64,000 nucleotides of DNA from Alphaproteobacteria bacterium SO-S41 (GTDB lineage: Bacteria; Pseudomonadota; Alphaproteobacteria; Micropepsales; Micropepsaceae): the NCBI GenBank assembly GCA_019670725.1, contig AP024629.1, forward strand, positions 3,162,001 through 3,226,000. The letters run 5' to 3'. Numbering within the stretch: the stretch's first letter is position 1; each line of letters starts with the position of its first letter. The position numbers and the translations under genes were made by a program. Shown here piece by piece: positions 38,948-47,084 of this stretch. The notes beneath the pieces are model-generated. The model did not search any database. It was not told the origin of the DNA and worked only from the letters and a program-made list of their open reading frames with translations.

Positions 38948-40525
38948 ATGTCCGACCACACCCCCGCCAGCGAAGCTGCGAAGCGCCGCACCTTCGCGAT
39001 CATCTCGCATCCCGACGCCGGCAAGACGACGCTGACTGAGCATCTGCTGCTGAAGGGCGGCGCCATCCATCTCGCCGGCGAAGTGAAGGCCAAGGGCGAG
39101 CGCCGCCGCGCGCGGTCGGACTGGATGAAGATCGAGCAGGAACGCGGCATCTCCGTCACCACGGCGGTCATGACCTTCCAGTTCGAAGGCAACACCTTCA
39201 ACCTGCTCGACACGCCCGGCCACGAGGATTTTTCGGAAGACACCTACCGCACGCTCACCGCGGCCGACTCCGCCGTCATGGTGATCGACGCGGCGAAAGG
39301 CATCGAGGCGCAGACGCTGAAGCTGTTCGAGGTCTGCCGCCTCCGCGACATCCCCATCGTCACCTTCGTCAACAAGATGGACCGCGAAGCCCGCGATCCC
39401 ATGGAGACGCTGGACGAGATCGCCGACAAGCTGCAGCTCGAAACCACGCCCATGATGTGGCCCGTCGGCATGGGCCAGAACTTCCGCGGCGTCGCCGATC
39501 TCGACAGCGACAGCTTCCTGCCCTTCGCCAAGCTCGGCGAACACGGCGCCGCCACGCCGCTCAACGGCAACACGCTGACCACGCTCCTCAGCGCGGAAGA
39601 AAAAGCCAAGCTCGACGAAGACCTCGAATTCGTCCGCGGCGTCTGCACGCCGTTCGATCTCCAGTCCTATCTGGAAGGCCACCAGACCCCCGTCTATTTC
39701 GGCTCGGCGCTGAAGGATTTTTCGGTGGAACAGGTCCTGCGCGCGCTCGGCAAATACGCCCCGCCGCCCAAGGCGCTGAAGGCCGACAAGCGCATGGTCG
39801 AGCCGGAAGAAGACAAGGTCACCGGCTTCGTCTTCAAGGTCCAGGCGAACATGGACCCCAACCACCGCGACCGCGTCGCCTTCATGCGCATGGTCTCGGG
39901 CCACTTCAAGCGCGGCATGAAGCTGAAGCCCTCCGGCTCCGGCAAGGTCATGAGCGTCCACAACCCCGTGCTCTTCTTCGCCAGCGATCGCGAGATCGTC
40001 GACGAAGCCTGGCCGGGCGACGTGATGGGCATTCCGAACCACGGCACGCTGCGCGTCGGCGATACGCTGACCGAGGGTGAGGATCTGGTCTTCACCGGCA
40101 TCCCGAACTTTGCGCCGGAAATCCTCCGCCGCGTCCGCCTCGCCGATCCGCTGAAGGCGAAACATCTCCAGCGCGCACTGGAAAGCCTCGCGGAAGAAGG
40201 CGTCACCCAGGTCTTCAAGCCGACGCTCGGCTCCGCCTGGTTCGTCGGCGTCGTCGGCCAGCTCCAGCTCGACGTGCTCGCCCAGCGCATCGCCACCGAA
40301 TACGGCCTCCAGGTCAGCTTCGAAGGGGGCCTCTTCGAAACCGCCCGCTGGGTGAAGGCCGAAGACCCCGCCGAACTCCGCAAGTTCATGGACGCCCACA
40401 AAGGCAACATGGCCGAAGACCGCGACGGCGCCCCCGTCTTCCTCGCCAAGAGCGGCTGGGAACTCAGCTACACCGCCGGCAAATTCCCGGCCGTGCAGTT
40501 CACGGCGACGAAAGAACGCGGCTAA
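38948..40525 (+). CDS. prfC: Peptide chain release factor 3
   Basis: A 525-residue translational GTPase that recycles RF1/RF2 after termination. G-motifs: G1 SHPDAGKTTLTE, G2 RGISVTTAVM, G3 DTPGHEDFSEDTYR, G4 NKMDREARDP. Domain II and III segments such as KVQANMDPNHRDRVAFMRMV and FKPTLGSAWFVGVVGQLQLD are typical of RF3 and not EF-G. The length equals the family norm. It is followed by a family A repeat; the large opposite frame is a shadow. Confidence 0.97.
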   Translation: MSDHTPASEAAKRRTFAIISHPDAGKTTLTEHLLLKGGAIHLAGEVKAKGERRRARSDWMKIEQERGISVTTAVMTFQFEGNTFNLLDTPGHEDFSEDTYRTLTAADSAVMVIDAAKGIEAQTLKLFEVCRLRDIPIVTFVNKMDREARDPMETLDEIADKLQLETTPMMWPVGMGQNFRGVADLDSDSFLPFAKLGEHGAATPLNGNTLTTLLSAEEKAKLDEDLEFVRGVCTPFDLQSYLEGHQTPVYFGSALKDFSVEQVLRALGKYAPPPKALKADKRMVEPEEDKVTGFVFKVQANMDPNHRDRVAFMRMVSGHFKRGMKLKPSGSGKVMSVHNPVLFFASDREIVDEAWPGDVMGIPNHGTLRVGDTLTEGEDLVFTGIPNFAPEILRRVRLADPLKAKHLQRALESLAEEGVTQVFKPTLGSAWFVGVVGQLQLDVLAQRIATEYGLQVSFEGGLFETARWVKAEDPAELRKFMDAHKGNMAEDRDGAPVFLAKSGWELSYTAGKFPAVQFTATKERG

Positions 40526-40545
40526 GCAGCAAGCGGCTGCACCCC

Positions 40546-40634
40546 TTACTCCCCCTGCGCTTGCGGGGGGAGACAGATCGTTCTGTTCGCAAGAACAGAG
40601 CGATCAGAGGGGGGCAAGTGATCTCCTGAAGCGC
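40546..40634 (+). repeat. Intergenic hairpin repeat family A, copy 3
   Basis: It starts 20 bases after the prfC stop. The variable stem here is GATCG/CGATC (40576-40580 with 40601-40605), extended inward to GATCGTTCTGTTC against GAACAGAGCGATC with one G-T wobble. The flanks are identical in plan to the other copies. Confidence 0.85.
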
Positions 40635-40635
40635 C

Positions 40636-42096
40636 CTACCCCTCACCCCACCCCGCCGGCATCGCCGGCCAGCGCCCTTTCACACCGTTGTCGATCACCA
40701 GCCCTGTCAGCGTCCGGTCCGTATGCCGCGCGCGCCAGGCCAGCATCGCCTGCGCTTCCCGCAACACGATCGCAGGATCGCTCACCTCCGTCCGCCACGT
40801 CGGATCCGCCGCCAGATCGAAGCACCGGTACGACCCATCCCCGAACTGCACATAGGCGAGCCCCTCGCTCCGCCTGACCGCAAGGCAGTGCTGCTCCAGC
40901 CCCCGCGCGCCCGGCGCTTCTGCGACGCCCAACTGGATCAGCACCCCGCGCCAGTCGAACTCCCACGCGGCTGCATCGCGCCACATCTCAGGCACCTCGC
41001 CATCCAGGAACGGCGTCAGCGCCACCCCGTCGCACTGCGCCGGCACCGCGACGCCCATCGCGTCGCACAGCGTCGGCATCAGATCGACATTCTCCGTGTA
41101 CTGATCGACTATCGCGCCGCGCACCTTGCCCGGCCGCGGATCGCGCACGATGCCCAGAATATGGTAGCTCGCCTCGAAGAACCCCGCCTTCTGCAGCAGG
41201 CCCTGATCGCCCAGCTGCTCGCCATGATCGGCGGTGACGACGATGAGCGTCTCGTCCCACTGCCCGCGCGCCTCCAGCGCCGCCCACACGCGCCCCAGCT
41301 GATGATCGACCTCGCTGATCATCCCGAAATACTGCGCCCTGATCCGCCGCAGCTTCGCGGCATCCGCCGGCGCGCTCAACTGCTTCTGCTGCAGCAGCGC
41401 ATCGTGCAGCCAGTGCCGCTCATCCCCCATCGGCACCGGGTCCGGCATCGCGTCCGGGTCATACATCGTCGAAAAATGCCCCGCCGCCTTGTAGGGCGGA
41501 TGCGGTCGCAACTGGCTGAGATGCGCGAACCACGGCCGCGTCTGCCCGCGCATCCAGTCGAGAAACCGGTCCGTCAGAAACGCGGACTGGCTCACCTCCG
41601 CCGGCCGCACCGGCTCGCTGCCATATGCCTCCGCCGCATCGTCCGACACGTCATAGCCTTGGTCGCGCAGCCACGATGTCCACGCCACCGGCTCGCCGGC
41701 CGGCAGATCGCACCCGATCGCAAAGCCCGGCAGCACGCCCTCATAGCTGCGCAGCCGCGCATCGTCCGGACCGCTCGTCACGCGCGGATCGACGGCCTGG
41801 TCGGTATAGCCGAACAGCGTCGGCTCATAGCCCGCGCGCCGCGCCGCCAGCGCGATATTGTCGAACCGCGCATCCAGCGGCGAGCCGTTCGCGACCACGC
41901 GATTGTTCATCTGATAGGTGCCGGTGTAGAGGCACGCCCGCCCCGGCCCGCACGGCGCCGCCTGGCTGTAATGCCGCGCCAGCCGCAACCCCTCGCGCGC
42001 GAGCCGGTCGAGATGCGGCGTCTGTACGATCGGATGCCCGGCGACGCCCAGGCAATCGCCGCGGAACTGATCCAGCGTGATGAGAAGAATGTTCAA
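40636..42096 (-). CDS. Sulfatase/phosphonate monoester hydrolase family enzyme
   Basis: A 486-residue alkaline-phosphatase-superfamily hydrolase. The N-terminus NILLITLDQFRGDCLG supplies the metal Asp. AAPCGPGRACLYTG carries the CxPxR signature whose Cys would become formylglycine. VTADHGEQLGDQGLLQKAGF and the late MPTLCDAMGV are also family hallmarks. It has no signal peptide, so it is probably cytoplasmic. The substrate could be a sulfate ester or phosphonate/phosphodiester. Confidence 0.87.
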   Translation of the reverse strand: MNILLITLDQFRGDCLGVAGHPIVQTPHLDRLAREGLRLARHYSQAAPCGPGRACLYTGTYQMNNRVVANGSPLDARFDNIALAARRAGYEPTLFGYTDQAVDPRVTSGPDDARLRSYEGVLPGFAIGCDLPAGEPVAWTSWLRDQGYDVSDDAAEAYGSEPVRPAEVSQSAFLTDRFLDWMRGQTRPWFAHLSQLRPHPPYKAAGHFSTMYDPDAMPDPVPMGDERHWLHDALLQQKQLSAPADAAKLRRIRAQYFGMISEVDHQLGRVWAALEARGQWDETLIVVTADHGEQLGDQGLLQKAGFFEASYHILGIVRDPRPGKVRGAIVDQYTENVDLMPTLCDAMGVAVPAQCDGVALTPFLDGEVPEMWRDAAAWEFDWRGVLIQLGVAEAPGARGLEQHCLAVRRSEGLAYVQFGDGSYRCFDLAADPTWRTEVSDPAIVLREAQAMLAWRARHTDRTLTGLVIDNGVKGRWPAMPAGWGEG

Positions 42097-42145
42097 GCGC
42101 CGCCCCGTCTTTCGCCGCCCGACCCTGCCACACTAATCTCGCCCC

Positions 42146-43321
42146 ATGAAGATTCGCATCGCCGCCCTCCTCGCCATCGCCCTCGCCGCGCCCGCTTATG
42201 CCGGCCTCACCTTCGACGCGGCCAACGACGCGGCCGCCGACGCCTGGAACGCGGCGGCCGAGGCCACAGTCGCCGACACCTCGGACGAACTCGCCAACGA
42301 AGCGATCCAGGCCGGCGGCCAGACGCTGCGCTTCAAGACGGTCCAGTTCACCAATCACAAGGGCAAACCCTGCACCGCGCCCTGCGCCGCCGCCGACGGC
42401 CACGCGCAGCCGCTCTTCATCTCGCTCCATGGCGGCGGCGGCGGCCCGGCCGAGGGCAATGACGAGCAGTGGGAGAACCAGATCGCTCTCGCCTCAACCT
42501 ACCGCCCGACCGAGGGCATTTATCTCGCCCCGCGCGCGCCGACGAATGAATGGGATTGCTGGCACGGCGCCGGCGTCGATCCGCTGCTGGAGCGCCTCAT
42601 CCGCGCCCTCGTGGCCGCGGGCACGGTCGATCCGGAACGCGTCTATCTGATGGGCTATTCGGCCGGCGGCGACGGCGTCTACGCCCTCGCGCCCCGCATG
42701 GCCGACCGCTTCGCCGCGGCGTCGATGATGGCCGGCCACCCCAACGGCATTTCGCTGGTCAGTCTCCGCAATCTCCCCTTCTCCATCCAGGTCGGCGCGC
42801 TCGACGATGCCTATGACCGCGCCAAGGTCGCCGCCGAATACGGCGCGAAGCTCGACGCGCTCCAGGCGGAAGACGAGGACGGCTACCAGCACTTCACCGA
42901 AATCCACGCCGGCAAGGGCCACTGGATGGACGGCGAGGACGCGAAGGCCGTGCCGTGGATGGAAGGCTTCACGCGCACCACCGCGCCCGACCGCATCGTC
43001 TGGCGCCAGAGCGGTGTCATCCACCGCCACTTCTACTGGCTCGGCATTCCCGCCGGCCAGGGCGCCGACGGCGACGAGATCGTCGCCACAAGCGACGGCC
43101 AGACCATCACGCTGGACGGCCCCTCCGGCCGCACGGTGCTGGTCCGCCTCAACGACGACCTCGTCGACCTCGACCAGCCCGTGCAGATCGAGACGCAAGA
43201 CGGCGCCGTGCTCTTCAACGCCGTCGCCCCGCGCTCGCAGAACGTCATCGACCAGACCATCGCCGAGTTCGGCGACTACACGATGATCTACAGCGCCGAA
43301 GTCGCCGTGAAGTTGCCCTGA
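42146..43321 (+). CDS. Exported alpha/beta hydrolase (esterase/PHB-depolymerase-like)
   Basis: A 391-residue protein with a signal peptide (IRIAALLAIALAAPAYAG). Hydrolase parts: oxyanion loop LFISLHGGGGGPAEGNDEQW, nucleophile elbow YLMGYSAGGDGVYALAPRMA, and late HAGKGHWMDG, which may give the catalytic His. The C-terminal 100 residues look like a beta-rich add-on (IVATSDGQTITLDGPSGRTV). It diverges from the sulfatase gene by 49 bases, so they share a promoter region. Confidence 0.75.
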   Translation: MKIRIAALLAIALAAPAYAGLTFDAANDAAADAWNAAAEATVADTSDELANEAIQAGGQTLRFKTVQFTNHKGKPCTAPCAAADGHAQPLFISLHGGGGGPAEGNDEQWENQIALASTYRPTEGIYLAPRAPTNEWDCWHGAGVDPLLERLIRALVAAGTVDPERVYLMGYSAGGDGVYALAPRMADRFAAASMMAGHPNGISLVSLRNLPFSIQVGALDDAYDRAKVAAEYGAKLDALQAEDEDGYQHFTEIHAGKGHWMDGEDAKAVPWMEGFTRTTAPDRIVWRQSGVIHRHFYWLGIPAGQGADGDEIVATSDGQTITLDGPSGRTVLVRLNDDLVDLDQPVQIETQDGAVLFNAVAPRSQNVIDQTIAEFGDYTMIYSAEVAVKLP

Positions 43322-43323
43322 CC

Positions 43324-43412
43324 TTGCTCCCCCTGCGCTTGCGGGGGGAGACAGATCGTTCCGTTCGCAAGAACGCGAACGATCAGAGGGGGGCACGTGA
43401 TCTCGTGAAGCA
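43324..43412 (+). repeat. Intergenic hairpin repeat family A, copy 4
   Basis: It starts directly after the hydrolase stop. The variable stem is GATCGTTC/GAACGATC (43354-43361 with 43377-43384), with an inner CGTTC-GCAA-GAACG hairpin. It differs from copies 2 and 5 by compensating changes on both sides of the stem. Confidence 0.85.
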
Positions 43413-43548
43413 CCAGCGCGCTGCCGTTCGAAACGCCGCTTGCTGTCCCACCGCGGCAAAGCTACACACCGCGTGCCGAAAATAGAGTTGCAGGATGGTA
43501 GCTCCTGCCCCCGTTCGCGGGGTCTTCTCCGCCGCGGCGTCACCTCAA

Positions 43549-43592
43549 CCGAGGACGCCTTGCCGTGTGCGAGCGTCCCTCATCAAGGACGC
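43549..43592 (+). promoter_or_regulatory. Two tandem hairpins in the leader of the SMR gene
   Basis: The first has the nested pairs GGCGT/ACGCC with CCTC-AACC-GAGG inside. The second is GCGTCC-CTCATCAA-GGACGC (43573-43592), ending six bases before the SMR start codon, over the ribosome site. The loops do not carry the ACGR of guanidine-II riboswitches. Confidence 0.35.
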
Positions 43593-43598
43593 GGCATC

Positions 43599-43928
43599 AT
43601 GCAATATTTATTTCTTCTCCTCGCCATCGTCGGCGAAGCCATCGGAACGACCTTCCTGAAGGAGTCGGACGGTTTCACCAAGCCGGTTCCAACAGCCATC
43701 ATGGTCATCTTCTATGTGGGGACGTTCTACTTCCTCTCACTGGCTCTGCGCACCATGCCAACCGGCGTTGCCTATGCGGTCTGGTCAGGCGTCGGTGTGG
43801 TTCTCATCACGGCGCTTGCTTGGATCTTCCAAGGCCAGAAACTCGATGCGGCGGCGTTTGCCGGCATGGCGATGATCGTCGCCGGTTCGGTTGTGCTGAA
43901 TCTCTTTTCCAAAACAATAGCGCATTAA
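43599..43928 (+). CDS. SMR-family multidrug exporter (EmrE-like)
   Basis: A 109-residue four-helix transporter. The membrane-embedded Glu is in [13 protein letters not shown] (residue 13). The patterns [20 protein letters not shown] and [20 protein letters not shown] are those of the EmrE/Qac branch rather than guanidinium exporters. It should work as an antiparallel dimer exchanging cationic drugs for protons. ATG 43599 fits the family N-terminus. Confidence 0.9.
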   Translation: MQYLFLLLAIVGEAIGTTFLKESDGFTKPVPTAIMVIFYVGTFYFLSLALRTMPTGVAYAVWSGVGVVLITALAWIFQGQKLDAAAFAGMAMIVAGSVVLNLFSKTIAH

Positions 43929-43936
43929 GGCGACGC

Positions 43937-43974
43937 TCTGAGCGGCGCAGCCGATCTGCGCTGCGCCGCTCAGA
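43937..43974. terminator. Bidirectional hairpin terminator candidate
   Basis: TCTGAGCGGCGCAG and CTGCGCCGCTCAGA form a perfect 14-bp stem with a 10-base loop, in the 68-base gap between the convergent SMR and DUF4180 genes. It lacks a strong U-run. Confidence 0.6.
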
Positions 43975-43996
43975 CGATTGTCTGACGCCCCTCGCC

Positions 43997-44359
43997 CTAC
44001 CCACCCAGCTTCGCCTTCAGCTCCGCCATATCGTGCACAAACCAGATATCCCGCCGCGCATTGGACTCGCGCACCCAGTCGCGCACCGGCACGCTCTTCG
44101 CCGTCCAGGTCGAGACATCGCCCACCACCGCCAGCCGCAGCCGGTAATTCACGATCTTCTGCGTGATCGCTCCCGCGAGCCCGTTGCTCAGCTTGAAGAA
44201 CGCATCGCCCAGCCGCGCGACCGGCACCGCGATCATGCTCGCGCCCGCGCCCATGGCGTTGCCGATGAGGTCCGTGCCCGCGCGTTCCGTCTCGATCGCG
44301 GGGCCGTCCATCTCGCACACCAGCACAACAGTGCCGCCGATCTCCACCACCTCTGCCAT
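43997..44359 (-). CDS. DUF4180 family protein
   Basis: A 120-residue protein. The family pattern is plain: TDLIGNAMGAGASMIAVPVA, LGDAFFKLSNGLAGAITQKI, VNYRLRLAVVGDVSTWTAKS, RDWVRESNARRDIWFV. DUF4180 proteins are small alpha/beta proteins of unknown function, often near regulators. It diverges from the GNAT gene by 45 bases. Confidence 0.85.
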   Translation of the reverse strand: MAEVVEIGGTVVLVCEMDGPAIETERAGTDLIGNAMGAGASMIAVPVARLGDAFFKLSNGLAGAITQKIVNYRLRLAVVGDVSTWTAKSVPVRDWVRESNARRDIWFVHDMAELKAKLGG

Positions 44360-44404
44360 GCCCCGCTCCTTGACCTCCGCGCCTGCCCGGCGAAACCTCC
44401 TGCC

Positions 44405-44893
44405 ATGACCGATGGCACTCTACATCTGCGCCGCGCCGAAAGCGCCGACATCGCTTTCATGATGCAGGCCGAACGCGGCCCCGGCTTTGACCGCCTGGTC
44501 GGCCAGTCCAGCGCCGACACCCATGCCGGCTTCCTCGCCGCGCCCGACACCGCCGTGCTGATCGCTGCGCGCGACGGCACGGATGGCGGCTTCATGATCC
44601 TTTCAGGGATCGGCGATCCGCATAACGGCGTCTGCATGAAGCGCATCGTCTCGGCGACGCCCGACGGCGGTTTCGGCACGGCGATGGTGCGCGCCGGCAT
44701 CGCCTGGATCTTCGCCAACACGAACGCGCACCGCATCTGGCTCGACACGCTCCGCCACAACGCCCGCGCCGCGCATGTCTATCGCAAGCTCGGCTTCATC
44801 GACGAAGGCATCTTCCGCGACGCCTACCGCCTGCCCGACGGCACCTATGCCGACCGCATCGTGATGAGCATTCTGAAACGGGAGTGGCGCTGA
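44405..44893 (+). CDS. GNAT-family N-acetyltransferase
   Basis: A 162-residue acetyltransferase of the RimJ-like branch. The acetyl-CoA region spans GGFGTAMVRAGIAWIFANTN, and motif B appears as HRIWLDTLRHNARAAHVYRK then LGFIDEGIFRDAYRLPDGTY. The substrate is unknown. It is followed by a family A repeat. Confidence 0.85.
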   Translation: MTDGTLHLRRAESADIAFMMQAERGPGFDRLVGQSSADTHAGFLAAPDTAVLIAARDGTDGGFMILSGIGDPHNGVCMKRIVSATPDGGFGTAMVRAGIAWIFANTNAHRIWLDTLRHNARAAHVYRKLGFIDEGIFRDAYRLPDGTYADRIVMSILKREWR

Positions 44894-44905
44894 CGCCGCC
44901 GCGCC

Positions 44906-44998
44906 TTACTCCCCCTGCGCTTGCGGGGGGAGACAGCCAAGCTGTTCGCGGAGCGAACCGCTTGGCAGAGGGGGGCAAGTGATCTCACAGAGCGCTCT
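44906..44998 (+). repeat. Intergenic hairpin repeat family A, copy 5
   Basis: It begins 13 bases after the GNAT stop. The variable stem is GCCAAGC/GCTTGGC (44936-44942 with 44960-44966), with inner GTTCGC-GGA-GCGAAC. The flanks match copies 2-4. Confidence 0.85.
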
Positions 44999-45005
44999 AC
45001 GCCCA

Positions 45006-45056
45006 TGCCCCCTTCGCCCCTTCGGGGCACTTCCCCCGTAAGCACGGGGGAAGATA
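45006..45056. repeat. Family E-like repeat fragment
   Basis: CCCCTTCGGGGC and CCCCCGTAAGCACGGGGG are hairpins related to those at 36768 and 49250. Together with family A copy 5 they fill the gap before the convergent deacetylase gene. Confidence 0.6.
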
Positions 45057-45062
45057 AGACCG

Positions 45063-45788
45063 CTAAGGCACACTCGCCGTCGGCCGCATCGCCACCGGCG
45101 CATCGGGCTTCTCGGTCAGATAGTCATGCAGCAGCACGAAGCGATAGCCGAGCTTCTCCAACCCCTCGACCACGTCGGGGATCGCCTCGGCGGTGTGCAC
45201 GCCGCGCCCGTTGATGTGGAAGATCAGCACCTCGCCGGGCTTCGTCATCGCCAGCGTCTGGCGGATCATGCCCTTAGCCGAGACATGCTTGTCCGGGTCG
45301 CCCTCCGGCCAGCGCCAGTGCACGATCTTGTAGCCGAGCGCCTCGACCAGCGCCGTCGTATGCGCGTTCGTATTGCCGCCGGGAAAGCGGAAGAACTGCG
45401 TCCGCCGCCCGGTCATGATCCCCACCTGCCACGCGGCGCGCACGACCTCGTAGATCACGCCCGCATCACTCAGCTTGCGCATGTCGTCGCGGTGGCTCCA
45501 CGAGTGGTTCTCGATCTCCACGAACGGCAGCGCGCTCAGCATCTTCACATCGGCGGCGTTGTCGCGCGCGAAGCGCCCGCCCATGAAGACCGTGAAGGGC
45601 ACCTTGCGGGCGATCAGCCAGTCCGCGACGCCATGGTCGAGATGGGCGACCTTCCCGGCCTCGCAGGCATCGAAGGTCAGCGCGACGACCTTCTCGTCGG
45701 TCGGCATCCGGGTGACGATCTCGGCGGACGCTGCACCGGCAAAGGCGCCGGCGGCGAGCAAGGCGAAGCTGAAACGGGATAGGGCCAT
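45063..45788 (-). CDS. Exported polysaccharide deacetylase (NodB domain)
   Basis: A 241-residue protein with a signal peptide (to GAASAEIV). NodB motifs: VALTFDACEAGK (motif 1, with the second Asp of TFDD replaced by Ala), VEIENHSWSHRDD (motif 2, two metal His), and FFRFPGGNTNAHTT (motif 3). LIFHINGRGVHTAE supplies the late His. The changed metal Asp is also seen in some active TFDAC-type members, so loss of activity cannot be assumed. The likely target is a cell-wall or surface polysaccharide. Confidence 0.85.
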   Translation of the reverse strand: MALSRFSFALLAAGAFAGAASAEIVTRMPTDEKVVALTFDACEAGKVAHLDHGVADWLIARKVPFTVFMGGRFARDNAADVKMLSALPFVEIENHSWSHRDDMRKLSDAGVIYEVVRAAWQVGIMTGRRTQFFRFPGGNTNAHTTALVEALGYKIVHWRWPEGDPDKHVSAKGMIRQTLAMTKPGEVLIFHINGRGVHTAEAIPDVVEGLEKLGYRFVLLHDYLTEKPDAPVAMRPTASVP

Positions 45789-45800
45789 GCGGCCTTTTAG

Positions 45801-46901
45801 CTAGGCGGCGGCCTGTTCGCCACCCGTGCCGACGCGCACGCGCCAGAAGCGCATCACGCGCTGGGCGGTCTCGACCGGCACCTTGTCGTAGAGCTCCAGC
45901 AGCTCATAGGCGGCCGACAGCGAGCGCGACTCGTCCTCGCGGCTCAGCACCAGGGTCGAGAAGGTCTGGCGGTCGAAGCGACAGGCGCGCGAGGCGATCG
46001 CCAAGCTCTCCGGATTGGCTTCGGTCAGCACGCGCTTGGCCGTCTTGAGGTCCAGCTGCGTCAGGCGGGCGAACACCATTGCCACCTCCATCTGCCGCTT
46101 CTGCTTGGCGAGATTGACCAGCAGGGATTCGGTGATCGGGCCGGATTTGGCGAGGCTCGCCATGAAGGCGTCGGCCTTCACCTGTTCGGGATCGGGGGCC
46201 GCCGCGCGCATCTTCATGCGGCGTTCGGTCTGGCGGATCGCACCGTCGATCAGCGCGGGGTCGACCGAGCCCATGCGCTCCATGATGACCCGGCGCAGCT
46301 CCGAGGAGACCGCGAAGAACATCTGGTTCAGCAGATCGGCCGGGATATCGGCGCGCGTCACCATCGGGCGGCGCAGCGGCTCGACGTTCTCGGCCTTGTC
46401 GGTGAGCGTCTCCATCGCGTTGCGCGACAGCTCGGCGCCGCCGTTCTGGGCGAGGCGCGTCAGCACGCGGTCGTCGCCGCGCGCCACCAGCGCATCCGAC
46501 ACGACGGCGCTGATCGTCTTGCGGCCGGCGATGGCGTGCAGGTGGTCCTGGCCCTTGATCTTGGCCAGCGCCACCAGGTCGGTGTCCTGCAGCACGATGC
46601 TCTGCGCCAGCACGGGGCGCGCGACATTGATCTCGTCATTGGCGAGCTGGACGATCAGGCTGCGCGGGGCATTCGGCACGTTGGCGAGACGGGTCGCCAG
46701 TGTCTGGCGGACCTCCATCTCCATCTCGTGCGCCACCGCGCCCAGGATGTCGCCGAACTGCGCGTTTTCGCGCTCGGAATGGCTTTCGGGGGCCTCCATG
46801 AAGAGGTCCGTCATCTCACGCAGCAGCTCGCGGCGCTTGTCGCTCGACGTCTCCTTGGCGAGGTCGACAAGGCGCAAGAGATTGCTATGGGCGTGAGCCA
46901 T
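45801..46901 (-). CDS. DUF2336 family protein
   Basis: A 366-residue, all-helical protein with HEAT-like repeats, typical of alphaproteobacterial DUF2336: LLREMTDLFMEAPESHSERE, RQTLATRLANVPNAPRSLIV, QLANDEINVARPVLAQSIVL. The function is unknown; several family members are cell-cycle or polarity-associated proteins in this class. It is followed 13 bases later by the deacetylase gene on the same strand. Confidence 0.85.
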   Translation of the reverse strand: MAHAHSNLLRLVDLAKETSSDKRRELLREMTDLFMEAPESHSERENAQFGDILGAVAHEMEMEVRQTLATRLANVPNAPRSLIVQLANDEINVARPVLAQSIVLQDTDLVALAKIKGQDHLHAIAGRKTISAVVSDALVARGDDRVLTRLAQNGGAELSRNAMETLTDKAENVEPLRRPMVTRADIPADLLNQMFFAVSSELRRVIMERMGSVDPALIDGAIRQTERRMKMRAAAPDPEQVKADAFMASLAKSGPITESLLVNLAKQKRQMEVAMVFARLTQLDLKTAKRVLTEANPESLAIASRACRFDRQTFSTLVLSREDESRSLSAAYELLELYDKVPVETAQRVMRFWRVRVGTGGEQAAA

Positions 46902-46973
46902 GAAAGGACGTGTTCCCCGAGTGACGCCCTAATCTCCGCAATCTGCGTAAACAATCGGTTGTGAGAACCGTCG

Positions 46974-46998
46974 AAAAACCAAACGAAGTCCGGTTTTT
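46974..46998 (-). terminator. Terminator candidate of the decarboxylase gene
   Basis: AAAAACC (46974-46980) and GGTTTTT (46992-46998) form an inverted repeat about 90 bases beyond the decarboxylase stop. Read leftward it ends in a T-run, as an intrinsic terminator would. Confidence 0.45.
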
Positions 46999-47084
46999 GA
47001 CAGGTGTTTGACGGCGTCCGGGCCGCTTGAGGACAAGCCGGCACGCGCACAGGTTGCACCGCCCCTCTTCGTTCCCGGCCGCCC

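Noticed and set aside
38711-40399. Leftward frame of 562 codons over prfC
   Set aside because: It is antisense to an unmistakable release factor 3.
40723-42462. Rightward frame of 579 codons over the sulfatase
   Set aside because: It is antisense to an enzyme with the CxPxR signature; the product is Arg/His/Pro-rich and without domains.
43354-43384. GTTC/GAAC pairs in the family A repeats as LexA boxes
   Set aside because: The GTTC and GAAC elements are inverted and not spaced as GTTC-N7-GTTC; they belong to the repeat's hairpin.
43480-43598. Guanidine-II (mini-ykkC) riboswitch before the SMR gene
   Set aside because: Two hairpins are present, but neither loop is ACGR, and the transporter is of EmrE rather than Gdx type.
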